Shown: in pieces, positions 33,104 to 41,514 of the stretch | How the letters are laid out: every line of letters begins with the position of its first letter | Position numbering within the stretch: the first letter of the stretch is position 1 | Assembly: GCF_041435115.1 (NCBI RefSeq) | Contig: NZ_CP108046.1 | Span: 5,022,001 to 5,086,000, forward strand | Direction of reading: 5' to 3' | DNA: 64,000 nucleotides | Origin: Streptomyces sp. NBC_00289 | GTDB lineage: Bacteria; Actinomycetota; Actinomycetes; Streptomycetales; Streptomycetaceae | Program-made: the position numbers and the translations under genes | The notes under the pieces: model-generated | Told to the model about the DNA's origin: nothing | Databases searched by the model: none | The model's input: only the letters and a program-made list of their open reading frames with translations

Positions 33104-33425
33104 CGGTCCCTCCCCATCCCCCGTCGATCACGTATGGCAGCACCGTAACCGGTGCGGCTGCAAAGGGGGGTGTCCGGACCGAGAAGGCCCGCTCCCGGCG
33201 GCCTGATCCTCGCCGCCCCGGGACCGCTCACGGGCCGGTGGCGGGGCGGGTTCCGACCGTACCGGTGACACCGTCGCCGGCGTCGGGGCGTACGAACCCG
33301 TGATCCCCAGCGAAGCACGGGCGCGGGCCGTCCGCACCCGGGCGGAATCACGGTGTCCGCCGACTTGCCAGGGCCTGTCGCCAGGTGTGCTCTGGAAGCG
33401 GGGGCGAGGAGAGAGGAGTGCTCTC
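33104..33425. other. 322-bp divergent intergenic region
   Basis: It should carry promoters for the repeat-protein gene (minus) and the small membrane gene (plus). I see no clear promoter, operator or RNA structure. Confidence 0.4.
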
Positions 33426-33875
33426 ATGGCTCATGCGGCACCCAGGTCCCGTGGGACGACCAGGCAGGTCCGTCCGATCCGCACACCCGACATCTTCGAC
33501 GAGCGGGTCCATCGGATGGCGCAGGTCGGCATCCCCGTCGTCCTCGGACTCGTCTACGGCTACTGGGCGGCGGCCAACCGGCGCGGCGGCGGTCCCGTCA
33601 CCGGCTGGAACATCCTGTTCGGCTTCGTCACGGCGATCGTGTTCATCGTGCTCTGCCTCGCGGTGGCAGCGTTCGCCCCGCTGCTCAAGCGCGAACTGCA
33701 CTCGCTGACGAAGTCCGCCTTCGCCGGAGCGTCCGTGGGCTTCCTGTACAGCCAGTCCGGCGACAGCGTGCTGCGGTCCGCCGCCCTGGGTATCGCGGTC
33801 ACCGCGGGCGTCTTCGGCGTGTTCTTCTACCGCTACTACACGCGCGAGGACGCGGCGGGCAACCGCATCCGATGA
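33426..33875 (+). CDS. Conserved membrane protein (149 aa)
   Basis: Four hydrophobic segments are visible: GIPVVLGLVYGYWAA, WNILFGFVTAIVFIVLCLAVAAF, a shorter GASVGFLYS region, and AALGIAVTAGVFGVFFY. A polar N-terminus (~30 residues) and a charged end (YYTREDAAGNRIR) flank them. GAGAGGAG precedes the ATG. No family is recognised and its role is unknown. It is followed by tandem repeats and a strong terminator. Confidence 0.72.
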   Translation: MAHAAPRSRGTTRQVRPIRTPDIFDERVHRMAQVGIPVVLGLVYGYWAAANRRGGGPVTGWNILFGFVTAIVFIVLCLAVAAFAPLLKRELHSLTKSAFAGASVGFLYSQSGDSVLRSAALGIAVTAGVFGVFFYRYYTREDAAGNRIR

Positions 33876-33938
33876 CGGTCGGGCCATGACGATCGGGCCA
33901 TGACGGTCGGGCCATGACGGTCGGGGCGATGACGGTCC
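33872..33938. repeat. 14-bp tandem repeat at a gene end
   Basis: ATGACGGTCGGGCC or close variants start at 33872, 33886, 33900 and 33914, with a partial copy at 33929. The first copy contains the TGA stop codon of the membrane protein gene. Confidence 0.8.
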
Positions 33939-33939
33939 T

Positions 33940-33981
33940 GGCGAGCGCCGGGTCGACCAGCGGATCGACCCGGCGCTCGCC
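33940..33981 (+). terminator. 17-bp perfect hairpin terminator
   Basis: GGCGAGCGCCGGGTCGA pairs with TCGACCCGGCGCTCGCC across an 8-nt loop, just after the repeats. Confidence 0.85.
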
Positions 33982-34015
33982 CGACTCGTGAGGCAACGAC
34001 TCGTGAGGAAACGGC

Positions 34016-34049
34016 GTGTGGGCCCCGGCGGGTTGGCCGGGGCCCACAC
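34016..34049 (-). terminator. Terminator of the SH3b protein gene
   Basis: GTGTGGGCCCCGGC/GCCGGGGCCCACAC, 14 bp with a 6-nt loop, 17 bp beyond the minus-strand stop. Confidence 0.8.
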
Positions 34050-34066
34050 TTCCCTCATCCCTCCAC

Positions 34067-34621
34067 TCACCAGACGACGGGGAGCGGGCCCCAGCCGTCC
34101 GACGAGGATCCGGACGTCACCTGGAAGTCGAACGAACCCGAGAAGGTCCAGGAGAGGGAGCCCGAGACGGCCCAGGGCTCACTCCAGTCGGGGTCGTTCC
34201 AGTCGGCGTTGGACCACTCGCCGTCCCTCCACTGCGGACACGGGTCCGAACAGGTGGGCACCCGCCTGCCGTCGGTGTCCACGAACGCGGCGCTCGCCCA
34301 GCCCTCGGAGCCGACGAGCCAGTACCAGTAGGGGTTGCCGTTGACCCTCTGTCCGCGCACCTTGCACTGGACGCGGTCCTGACTTCCGGGTGCGAGCCGG
34401 TCGACGGCGGTCGAGTGACTCGTGGGCTCCGCCCTGACGTTGAGCGCGGTGCCGGAGACGACGGTGCCCCAGATCGGGCTGCCGGATTTGCCGTCACCGT
34501 TTCCTTCGGCGTACGTCGGCACAGTCGCGGCGGACGCGGAGGTGCCCGCAGCGGCGGCGACCAGGGTGCCGCCGGCGAGCAGGCCCGCGGCCACGGCCCG
34601 CAGGGTCACAGTGGTGCGCAT
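34067..34621 (-). CDS. Secreted SH3b-domain protein
   Basis: A 184-residue protein. Signal peptide (MRTTVTLRAVAAGLLAGG to TSASAAT). An SH3b-like domain (~50-125) has SGTALNVRAEPTSHSTAVDRL, YWYWLVGSEGWASAAFVD and two conserved Cys. The C-terminus is Trp/Asp/Ser-rich (NADWNDPDWSEPW, SGSLSWTFSGSFDF). SH3b domains bind peptidoglycan cross-bridges or act as targeting modules; no catalytic domain is attached. GAAGGAGG precedes the ATG. Confidence 0.82.
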   Translation of the reverse strand: MRTTVTLRAVAAGLLAGGTLVAAAAGTSASAATVPTYAEGNGDGKSGSPIWGTVVSGTALNVRAEPTSHSTAVDRLAPGSQDRVQCKVRGQRVNGNPYWYWLVGSEGWASAAFVDTDGRRVPTCSDPCPQWRDGEWSNADWNDPDWSEPWAVSGSLSWTFSGSFDFQVTSGSSSDGWGPLPVVW

Positions 34622-34740
34622 AGATCGGCCTCCTTCTCCCCAGAACCAGGTAACACCCGTTCGAGTGAACCCTCCACCGGAGAGCGGAATGCCCAGTTCC
34701 GGCAGGGGTTGTCGCCACGGCCGCCCGTTCGGCTCGACGG

Positions 34741-35760
34741 GTGCGCCCAAATGCAGTCCCCCCGCTCGCGCCGGCCGCTCCGCGGCCGTTGCCTGGCAAC
34801 GTGGCCCCTCGACCCGTACGCCTCCGGAACGCCCTGTCGGCCGTACTGATCGCCCTGTCCTGCCTGTTGCTGCCGTTCGGCGCACTGGCGGCCTGGGCGG
34901 CGTACGGGCTCACCGACACGAGCCGGTACGTCACCACGATGGCGCCGCTCGCCGCCGACCCGGACGTGCGCGAGGCCGTCGCGGACACCGTGGGCGCCGG
35001 CATCATGCAGCAGGTCGACGACCGCCTGGACATACGGCCGATGCGCCACACCGTGCGCCCGTTCGTGCACGACGCGGTGCACTCCTTCACCCGGACCGAG
35101 GCCTTCCGCACGGCGTGGGACGCGGCCAACCGAGCCCTCCACGACGCCGTGCTGCGCGCCCTGCGGGACGAGGACGAGGGCGCCGGCGACCACGCGGTGA
35201 CCGTCGACCTCGCTCCCGTCACCGCCCAGGTCAAGGCCCGACTCGCCTACGAACACATGCCGTTGGCCGCCCGCATCCCGGTCGAGCACACCGCGGTCGC
35301 GGTGCTCCCGGCCAGGGACCTGGCCCGGCTCCGGAAGGGATACCACGTGCTCGACGTCGCCGGTTTCTGGCTGCCGCTCGCCGCCGCCGTCCTCGCCGTC
35401 GCCGGGATCGCCGTCGCGACCTGCCGCCGCCGCGCGGTCACGGCCACCGCGCTGGGCACCGCCCTGGGCGGCGGCCTGCTCGCCCTGGCCGTCTCCGTCG
35501 GCCGCCGTCTCACCCTCGCCGACCTGCCCGACGCGGCCCACCAGCCGGCCGCGGGCGCCGTCTACGACGCCCTCACCGCCACCCTGCGCACGGTGTCCTG
35601 GCTGCTGGTCGCCCTCGGCCTGACCGTGGCGCTGGGCGCCTGGGTCACCGGCCGGTACGGACACCTCGTACGACGTCCGCGGCCGGCCGCCTCCCTCCCC
35701 TCGGCCCCGGCTGCCGCGGCCCTCTCCCCGCAACCTTCCGCCCCGCCACCCCGTCTCTGA
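34741..35760 (+). CDS. Conserved membrane protein (339 aa)
   Basis: A helix at ~30-55 is followed by a ~140-residue extracytoplasmic domain (TDTSRYVTTMAPLAADPDVR, IRPMRHTVRPFVHDAVHSF). Three more helices lie at ~205-225, ~233-252 and ~288-310, and a Pro/Ala-rich tail ends the protein. TSRYV and MAPLAADPDVR segments recur in a family of actinobacterial membrane proteins of unknown function. GTG 34741 is used; GTG 34801 is an alternative that would shorten the N-terminus by 20 residues. Confidence 0.72.
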   Translation: MRPNAVPPLAPAAPRPLPGNVAPRPVRLRNALSAVLIALSCLLLPFGALAAWAAYGLTDTSRYVTTMAPLAADPDVREAVADTVGAGIMQQVDDRLDIRPMRHTVRPFVHDAVHSFTRTEAFRTAWDAANRALHDAVLRALRDEDEGAGDHAVTVDLAPVTAQVKARLAYEHMPLAARIPVEHTAVAVLPARDLARLRKGYHVLDVAGFWLPLAAAVLAVAGIAVATCRRRAVTATALGTALGGGLLALAVSVGRRLTLADLPDAAHQPAAGAVYDALTATLRTVSWLLVALGLTVALGAWVTGRYGHLVRRPRPAASLPSAPAAAALSPQPSAPPPRL

Positions 35761-35802
35761 GGGAGGATGCGGTCATCCGATCCGTGAGCGGAGGGCCGGG
35801 AC

Positions 35803-36801
35803 GTGGACACTGCGACGGCCGGACGGACGCTCCCCGACGACCCGCGCGGGCGGCGGTCCGGACGGCGGCTCGGGGCGTGGTGCGCCGCGCTGCTGTTCGC
35901 CGGGGTGAGTGTCGTCGTCGGCTGCCGGGCCGCCGACACCGACGGCATCACGCCCGTGCCGCAACTGCTCGCCTTCCTGCCCTGGCTGCTCGTCCCCACC
36001 GGTTTCGGGCTGCTGTTCGGGCTGCTCGCCCGCTGGTGGACCGGGATGGTGTGGGGGATCGTCCTGCTATGTCTGCTCGCCTGGTTCATCGAGCCGTACG
36101 GCAAAGCCGACGAGCCGTCCGGGCCCGCCGTCGCCGAACTGCGGGTGCTGACCTCGAACGTCGAGTTCGGGCACGGGACCGGCGCCCTCGTCGCCGCCGT
36201 CCACCGGGAGAAGCCCGACCTGGTGTTCGTCGAGGAGTGCGAGAACACCTGCGACGCGCGGCTGAGGCGGGCCCTCGGCAAGGACTACCCGCACCGGCGG
36301 GCCGTCGAGGGCGGCGGCTCCGAGGGCTCCGTCGTCCTCAGCCGCTTCCCGCTGCGGGCCGCCGCGGGTGTGCCCGGCACCATGGGCATGCCCGGAGCGG
36401 TCGCGGACGTGCGGGGCCATGCCGTACGGCTGCAACTCGCGCACCCCATGCCCCCGTTGCCGGGCCAGCTCGGCCTGTGGCGCCGCGAACTCGGTGAACT
36501 GCGCGACTTCGCCGCCGCCGACGACACGACCCCCACCGTCCTGGCCGGCGACTTCAACGCCTCCCAGGACCACGCCGTCTTCCGCCGCATCCTCGACACC
36601 GGTCTGCGCGACGCCGCCCGGCTGTCCGGGGCCGACCGCGTCCCCAGCTGGCCGGCCCGGACCGCGCCCACGCTCGGCGCGCAGATCGACCACGTCCTCG
36701 TCTCGCGGCACTTCGCCGCGCGGGACGCCCGCTTTCTCGGCCTCGCCCACACCGACCACCGCGCACTCGTCGTGGACCTCACCCTTCACCAGGAGGAGTG
36801 A
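35803..36801 (+). CDS. Membrane-anchored endonuclease/exonuclease/phosphatase family protein
   Basis: A 332-residue protein. Three helices (~25-45, ~52-75, ~80-97) precede an EEP catalytic domain. Its motifs are LTSNVEFG, a Glu in VFVEECE, GDFNAS (249-254), QIDHVLVS and THTDHRALV-like AHTDHRALVV. All usual metal and catalytic residues are present. The domain probably faces outward and cleaves phosphodiesters (DNA, lipid or nucleotide; not decidable). Start GTG 35803 follows GGAGGG. It lies 42 bp downstream of the preceding membrane gene. Confidence 0.88.
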   Translation: MDTATAGRTLPDDPRGRRSGRRLGAWCAALLFAGVSVVVGCRAADTDGITPVPQLLAFLPWLLVPTGFGLLFGLLARWWTGMVWGIVLLCLLAWFIEPYGKADEPSGPAVAELRVLTSNVEFGHGTGALVAAVHREKPDLVFVEECENTCDARLRRALGKDYPHRRAVEGGGSEGSVVLSRFPLRAAAGVPGTMGMPGAVADVRGHAVRLQLAHPMPPLPGQLGLWRRELGELRDFAAADDTTPTVLAGDFNASQDHAVFRRILDTGLRDAARLSGADRVPSWPARTAPTLGAQIDHVLVSRHFAARDARFLGLAHTDHRALVVDLTLHQEE

Positions 36802-37045
36802 CCACCATGACGCCGCTTTACTGTCCCGTGACGTTCCCTTGGTAAGAACGTGACGACAGGAGCAGGTATGTACGGGAACGCGGCGACCTCGCACGGAGGG
36901 TGAACTGTCGGGTGGCGCACCGCCATTGACATGGCCCGACCGTCACATCTTGCCCCTGCCGAAGATCACCGATCGGGGCCGCTAACCTTACGTGTCCGTC
37001 CTGGCCAGGGATTGACGGGCTTCAACTCATCGAAGGGTTGCGCAC
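36802..37045 (+). other. Leader region of the VWA gene
   Basis: A 244-bp region. An inverted repeat ACGTTC-N9-GAACGT lies at 36831-36851. A consensus -35 TTGACA lies at 36926-36931 without a clear -10. Two very short reading frames with purine-rich leaders start at 36807 (12 codons, MTPLYCPVTFPW) and near 36868 (11 codons). They may be chance. Confidence 0.35.
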
Positions 37046-38761
37046 ATGGGCATTCTCACTCTCCTGCGGAACGCGTTCGGCAGGTCACGCAAGGGGCGTG
37101 CCGCCGAAGCAGAGGGTGCGGAACGCACTCCTTCGCCGGCACCGCAGCCGACGGTCCCCTCCCCGTCCCCCGAACCCACACCCACGGCGACGGTGGCCGA
37201 GCCCCGCGCCACGGTGACCCCGACGGTGCCGGAGCCCCGCTCGTCCGCCATGGACGACGACGAGCACGACCTCGTCTCGGCGGCCTTCGACAACGTGGCG
37301 GTCCCGAAGCCGTCCACCTCGACGGAAACGACGACCGAGCAGAAGAAGACACAGCCCGCGCCGGAACCGGCAGCCGTGCCGGAGGCGCAGGCCCCGGCGA
37401 CGGAGCCGGCCACCGAGGCGGCGCCGGCCACCGAGCCCGAGGCCGCGCCGGCCACCGAGCCCGAGGCCGCGCCGGCCACCGAGCCCGAGGCCGCGCCGGC
37501 CACCGAGCCCGAGGCGGAGGCTGCTGCTGAAGTCGCGCCGGAGCCGGTGATCGAGCCCGAGGCGGAGGCGGCTGCTGTAGTCGCGCCGAAGCCGGACGCT
37601 GAGGTCGCGCCGGAGCCGGTGATCGAGCCCGAGCCGGCCGCTGAGCCGGTGGCTGAGGTCGCGGCGGAGCCGCAGGCCGAAGCGGAAGCCGCAGCCGCAG
37701 CCGTCGAGGAGAGCGAGCCTTCCGCCGAACCGACGGCCGAGGTCGCACCGGAGCCGGTCGCCGAACCGGAGGTCGCCGCTGAGCCGGTGGCCGAAGCCAC
37801 ACCCGAGCCGCAGGCCGAAGCCGCAGCGGTGCCCGAGCCGGTCGCCGAGCCGGTCGCCGAGGCGCCGGCTGCCGCGGAGCCGGTGGCCCCGGAGAAGCCC
37901 GCCACGGCGGAGCCGATCGACGCCGCGGCGGCTGAGGTCACGGAGACGGCCGAGGCGGAGTCGACCGACCCGGTCGCCGCCGACGGCGAGGACGCCCCAC
38001 AGGGGCCACTCGCGGCCGACGACGAAAGCAGCACGGGTGGTGCGGGTGGGAACGACTCGGCCGAAGGCGAAGCCGAGGCCGACGCCACCCCCAAGGCAGC
38101 CGACGTCACCGGCGCCACCGACATCCCGCAGGGCCTGACCACCGCCTACAACGCCGCCGCGGCAACCCTCGCGAAGACCGACCTCACCGGCACCAAGGCC
38201 AAGGTCTACCTCGTACTCGACCGCTCGGCGAGCATGCGCGCGTACTACAAGGACGGCTCCGCCCAGGCGCTGGCCGACCAGACCCTCGCCCTCGCCGCCC
38301 ACCTCGACCCCGAGGCTCCGGCCACCGTCCACGTCGTCTTCTTCTCCACGGAACTGGACGGCACCGCCGACCTCACTCCCGCCGACCACGAGAACAAGAT
38401 CGACGAGCTGCACGCCTCCCTCGGCCGCATGGGCCGTACGAGCTACCACGCGGCCGTGGAGGAGGTGCTCGCCCACCACCAGAAGTCGGGCGACCCCGCC
38501 GCCCCCGCCCTGGTGGTCTTCCAGACGGACGGCGCCCCGGACGCCAAGACCCCGGCGACGCAGTCCCTCACGGAGGCGGCGAAGAAGCACCCCTCGGTCT
38601 TCTTCTCCTTCGTGGCCTTCGGCGAGCACGACAACAAGGCCTTCGACTACCTCCGCAAGCTGAAGACGGACAACACGTCCTTCTTCCACGCGGGCCCGAC
38701 CCCGCTCGAGCTCACGGACACGGAGCTGTACGAGGGCGTACTGGCGGCCTGGCGGCCGTAA
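37046..38761 (+). CDS. TerF-like VWA protein with long Ala/Glu/Pro region
   Basis: A 571-residue cytoplasmic protein. Residues ~20-360 are low in complexity ([19 protein letters not shown] repeats), strongly acidic and presumably disordered. Residues ~365-571 form a von Willebrand A domain with an intact MIDAS: DRSAS (392-396), Thr in GRTSYHA, Asp in QTDGAPD. The C-terminal domain resembles TerF of tellurite/stress-resistance loci, but no terD-type genes adjoin it. It likely binds a partner through Mg2+ at the MIDAS. Confidence 0.85.
   Translation: MGILTLLRNAFGRSRKGRAAEAEGAERTPSPAPQPTVPSPSPEPTPTATVAEPRATVTPTVPEPRSSAMDDDEHDLVSAAFDNVAVPKPSTSTETTTEQKKTQPAPEPAAVPEAQAPATEPATEAAPATEPEAAPATEPEAAPATEPEAAPATEPEAEAAAEVAPEPVIEPEAEAAAVVAPKPDAEVAPEPVIEPEPAAEPVAEVAAEPQAEAEAAAAAVEESEPSAEPTAEVAPEPVAEPEVAAEPVAEATPEPQAEAAAVPEPVAEPVAEAPAAAEPVAPEKPATAEPIDAAAAEVTETAEAESTDPVAADGEDAPQGPLAADDESSTGGAGGNDSAEGEAEADATPKAADVTGATDIPQGLTTAYNAAAATLAKTDLTGTKAKVYLVLDRSASMRAYYKDGSAQALADQTLALAAHLDPEAPATVHVVFFSTELDGTADLTPADHENKIDELHASLGRMGRTSYHAAVEEVLAHHQKSGDPAAPALVVFQTDGAPDAKTPATQSLTEAAKKHPSVFFSFVAFGEHDNKAFDYLRKLKTDNTSFFHAGPTPLELTDTELYEGVLAAWRP
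37421..37516 (+). repeat. Four 24-bp in-frame repeats (APATEPEA)
   Basis: GCGCCGGCCACCGAGCCCGA with GGCC completes each 24-bp unit; copies start at 37421, 37445, 37469 and 37493 and are nearly identical in DNA. Confidence 0.85.
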
Positions 38762-38783
38762 CGCCCACGCGTGAGGAGAGCGC

Positions 38784-38817
38784 TTCGGGGGGTGGCCGGG
38801 CCGGTCCACCCCCCGAA
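38784..38817 (+). terminator. Terminator of the VWA gene
   Basis: TTCGGGGGGTGG/CCACCCCCCGAA, 12 bp, extendable by GCG/CGC past one mismatch. Confidence 0.8.
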
Positions 38818-38847
38818 ACGCAGGTGAGTCGACCTTCGCGGGGCCAG

Positions 38848-38853
38848 TAGGAT
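38848..38853 (+). promoter_or_regulatory. -10 element of metG; probable leaderless mRNA
   Basis: TAGGAT fits TAnnnT and lies 7 nt before the ATG at 38861. It is just beyond the upstream terminator, leaving no room for a ribosome site in the transcript. Confidence 0.5.
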
Positions 38854-38860
38854 TTCGACC

Positions 38861-40477
38861 ATGGCGGCCACTGGATCCGAGAAGCAGGGTGGAAAGGCGT
38901 ACTACGTCACCACCCCCATTTACTACGTCAACGACGCTCCTCACCTGGGCCACGCCTACACGACCGTCGCAGGCGACGTGCTCACCCGCTGGCACCGTCA
39001 GCGCGGCGAGAAGGTGTGGTACCTCACCGGCACGGACGAGCACGGTCAGAAGATCATGCGCACCGCGGAGGCGAACGGTGTCAGCCCGCAGCAGTGGGCC
39101 GACAAGCTCGTCGACGAGTCCTGGCGCCCCCTCTGGGAGCACCTGGAGATCGCGAACGACGACTTCATCCGCACCACGCAGCAGCGGCACACGGACCGCG
39201 TCCAGGAGTTCGTGCAGGACCTGTACGACAAGGACGAGATCTACAAGGGCGGCTACGAGGGCCCGTACTGCGTGGGCTGCGAGGAGTACAAACTGCCGGG
39301 CGAGCTGCTCGACGGCGAGGGCCCGTTCGCCGGGCAGAAGCTCTGCCCGATCCACAAGGCCCCGGTGGAGATCCTCAGCGAGGAGAACTACTTCTTCAAG
39401 CTGAGCGAGTACGGCGACAAGCTCCTCGCCCACTACGAGGCGAACCCCGGCTTCATCCAGCCCGAGTCCGCGCGCAACGAGGTCCTGAACTTCGTCCGCC
39501 AGGGGCTCCAGGACCTGTCGATCTCCCGCTCGACCTTCGACTGGGGCATCCCCATCCCGTGGGACCAGAAGCACGTGATCTACGTGTGGGTCGACGCGCT
39601 GCTGAACTACGCCACGGCGGTCGGCTACAACGAGAACCAGCAGAAGTTCGAAGAGACCTTCCCGGCGGACGTCCACCTGGTCGGCAAGGACATCCTGCGC
39701 TTCCACGCGGTGATCTGGCCCGCGATGCTGATGGCGCAGGGCCTGCCGCTGCCGGGGAAGGTCGCCGCGAACGGCTGGCTGATGGTCGGCGGCGAGAAGA
39801 TGTCGAAGTCGAACCTGACGGGCATCAAGCCGCAGGACCTGACCTCGCACTTCGGCGTGGACGCGTACCGCTGGTACTTCCTGCGGGCCATCGCCTTCGG
39901 CCAGGACGGCTCCTTCTCGTGGGAGGACTTCTCCGCCCGCTACACGAGCGAGCTGGCGAACGACTACGGCAACCTCGCCTCCCGGGTGGCCGCCATGGTC
40001 GGCAAGTACTTCGACGGCGCCCTGCCGGCGTCCACCGCCGACGGCGACGCGGAGAAGGCGCTGCACGACGGCCTGGCCACGGCGGTCGCCGTGGCGGACC
40101 GGAAGATCGGCGAGGAGCTCGACTTCCAGGGCGGCATCCTGGCCGTCTTCGACTTCGTCAAGCAGGTCAACGGCTACATCACGGAGCAGGAGCCGTGGAA
40201 GGTGGCCAAGGACGACAGCCCGGAGGGCAGGGCCCGCCTGGCCACGATCCTCTACACGGCCGCGGAGTCCCTGCGCGGGGTGGCCGTCCTCCTCAACCCG
40301 GTGATGCCGGACACGTCCCAGAAGCTGTGGGACTCGCTGGGCGCGGAGGCGACGCTGGGCGCCCTCGCGGACCAGCGCATCCAGAGCGCGGCCGACTGGG
40401 GCACCCTCCCGGCCGGCTCCACGGTGACCAAGGGAGCGGTCCTCTTCCCCCGCCTGGAGGAGAAGCCGACCGCGTAA
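38861..40477 (+). CDS. metG: Methionine-tRNA ligase
   Basis: A 538-residue class I synthetase charging initiator and elongator tRNA-Met. HIGH-type motif HLGH (28-31), KMSKS at 313-317, and a zinc-knuckle region with CVGCEEY and CPIHKAP. The tRNA anticodon-binding domain fills the C-terminal third, ending at LPAGSTVTKGAVLFPRLEEK. No C-terminal EMAP/Arc1p dimerisation domain is present, consistent with the short form. The ATG has no Shine-Dalgarno sequence. In Streptomyces the gene is also called metS. Confidence 0.98.
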   Translation: MAATGSEKQGGKAYYVTTPIYYVNDAPHLGHAYTTVAGDVLTRWHRQRGEKVWYLTGTDEHGQKIMRTAEANGVSPQQWADKLVDESWRPLWEHLEIANDDFIRTTQQRHTDRVQEFVQDLYDKDEIYKGGYEGPYCVGCEEYKLPGELLDGEGPFAGQKLCPIHKAPVEILSEENYFFKLSEYGDKLLAHYEANPGFIQPESARNEVLNFVRQGLQDLSISRSTFDWGIPIPWDQKHVIYVWVDALLNYATAVGYNENQQKFEETFPADVHLVGKDILRFHAVIWPAMLMAQGLPLPGKVAANGWLMVGGEKMSKSNLTGIKPQDLTSHFGVDAYRWYFLRAIAFGQDGSFSWEDFSARYTSELANDYGNLASRVAAMVGKYFDGALPASTADGDAEKALHDGLATAVAVADRKIGEELDFQGGILAVFDFVKQVNGYITEQEPWKVAKDDSPEGRARLATILYTAAESLRGVAVLLNPVMPDTSQKLWDSLGAEATLGALADQRIQSAADWGTLPAGSTVTKGAVLFPRLEEKPTA

Positions 40478-40497
40478 CGGCGCCTCACCGCGAGACG

Positions 40498-40537
40498 CAG
40501 GGGCACGGGCACACCGGATGGCGTGTCCGTGCCCCTG
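40498..40537 (+). terminator. Terminator of metG
   Basis: CAGGGGCACGGGCAC and GTGTCCGTGCCCCTG form a 15-bp stem with one G-U pair; it also lies downstream of the convergent DUF397 gene. Confidence 0.8.
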
Positions 40538-40553
40538 GGTTGCCGTTGCGGAG

Positions 40554-40763
40554 TCAGCCTTCCGAGGCGTACGTCACGAAGTGCGCCCAAGCGCCGGGGG
40601 CGAGCGCGAGACGGGGACCCGCGACGTTCTTGGAGTCGCGGACGTGGACGGTGCCGGGAGTCGTGGCGATCTCAACGCAGGAGTTGCCGTCCGTGCCGCT
40701 GCTGTAGCTGCTCTTGAACCAGTCCAGTTCAGAGGCGTCCTCGGTGGAGGCCTTGCGGATCAT
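40554..40763 (-). CDS. DUF397 protein
   Basis: A 69-residue protein. It has DWFKSSYSSGTDGNSCVEIA, VHVRDSKNVAGPRLAL and AWAHFV, the complete DUF397 pattern. DUF397 proteins pair with Scr1-family XRE regulators in a Streptomyces toxin-antitoxin-like or developmental module. Its ATG overlaps the stop of the upstream regulator remnant by 4 bp (ATGA). The partner is truncated, so this may be an orphan. Confidence 0.92.
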   Translation of the reverse strand: MIRKASTEDASELDWFKSSYSSGTDGNSCVEIATTPGTVHVRDSKNVAGPRLALAPGAWAHFVTYASEG

Positions 40764-41005
40764 GTCTCTCCCAGCAGTTGTTCGACGAAGGCGAGCGACT
40801 CTCTCGGCGGGAGAGCCTGCGCCCGGATGGTGCCATACCGCAGTTCAAGGATGCGCAAGTCCCTGGCCTCAGCAGTCGGTCGTCCGTTGAACGCACCGTC
40901 ACTACGTCCCACGGCCGTACCGTCCGGGAACTTCAGCCCGATCCCACCCGGGCATGGACGGCACGCATCGAGGTGACGGACACACGCGGTGACGACCTCC
41001 CGCAC
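40760..41005 (-). pseudogene. C-terminal remnant of an Scr1/DUF5753-type regulator
   Basis: The last ~35 residues (40760-40867) read DLRILELRYGTIRAQALPPR then ESLAFVEQLLGET, the typical end of XRE/DUF5753 regulators that precede DUF397. The HTH domain and most of DUF5753 are missing. The open frame back to 41005 overlaps the tail of an ATP-binding protein on the other strand. It is judged a deletion product. Confidence 0.6.
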
Positions 41006-41131
41006 CGCCGACCACCGACCCCCGATGCCGAATCCGGGCGCGGTCTCCTCCTCGTCGAGGCGCTCGCCGATCGCTGGGGCGTCGAACTCGGGCCCGTCCC
41101 CCGCAAGACCGTGTGGGCCGAACTCGACCTC
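40952..41131 (+). pseudogene. C-terminal remnant of a HATPase regulatory protein
   Basis: The translation reads ARIEVTDTRGDDLP, then ESGRGLLLVEALADRWGV and KTVWAEL: the G2 box and end of the anti-sigma-type ATP-binding proteins usually divergent from Scr1 genes. The N box and N-terminal half are absent. No start codon is sensible, and the frame runs on to 41257 without family similarity. Confidence 0.65.
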
Positions 41132-41506
41132 TCACCGAAGTTCGGAAACGTGTGCTCCGGTGGCTCGGGCGCCCTCCTCCAAGAAACACGAGAGGGAAAG
41201 AAACCTCACCAAGCCCCACCCCTCCCGCCCACGGGAGACGCTCACTCGCGCGAGTGAACATCACCAACTCAGCTGGATTCGGCACCGATTGCCTGTTCTA
41301 CGCTCAGCGCGACACAGCACAACCCCGGACATACGACGGCCCTCGCAGGGACTGCAATCCCGTTGCGAGGGCCTGACCACCAAGGAAGTCAGACCCTTCC
41401 CGATGGACACCCAAAACCCTAGCGTGCCCCCGCAGCACGGGCGAGGGCCGACACCGCCGACGGCCCGGGGAAGGATGGCACCGGGCCGCCGGCCGCTCCG
41501 GGTGGG
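41132..41506. other. 375-bp region left of the IS element
   Basis: No gene is supported. It contains the hairpin at 41338-41373. Its right end (about 41470-41506) is the original downstream flank of the pectate lyase gene. Confidence 0.5.
41338..41373. terminator. Hairpin, probable terminator
   Basis: GGCCCTCGCA/TGCGAGGGCC form 10 bp with an inner GGGA/TCCC pairing. Confidence 0.6.
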
Positions 41507-41514
41507 TCAGGACG
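41507..41514. repeat. Target site duplication, left copy
   Basis: TCAGGACG, identical to 42990-42997 on the other side of the IS element. An 8-bp duplication is usual for IS256-family insertions. Confidence 0.93.

Noticed and set aside
37421..37516. Intergenic minisatellite
   Set aside because: The 24-bp period is in frame within the VWA gene, encoding APATEPEA, so it is a coding repeat.
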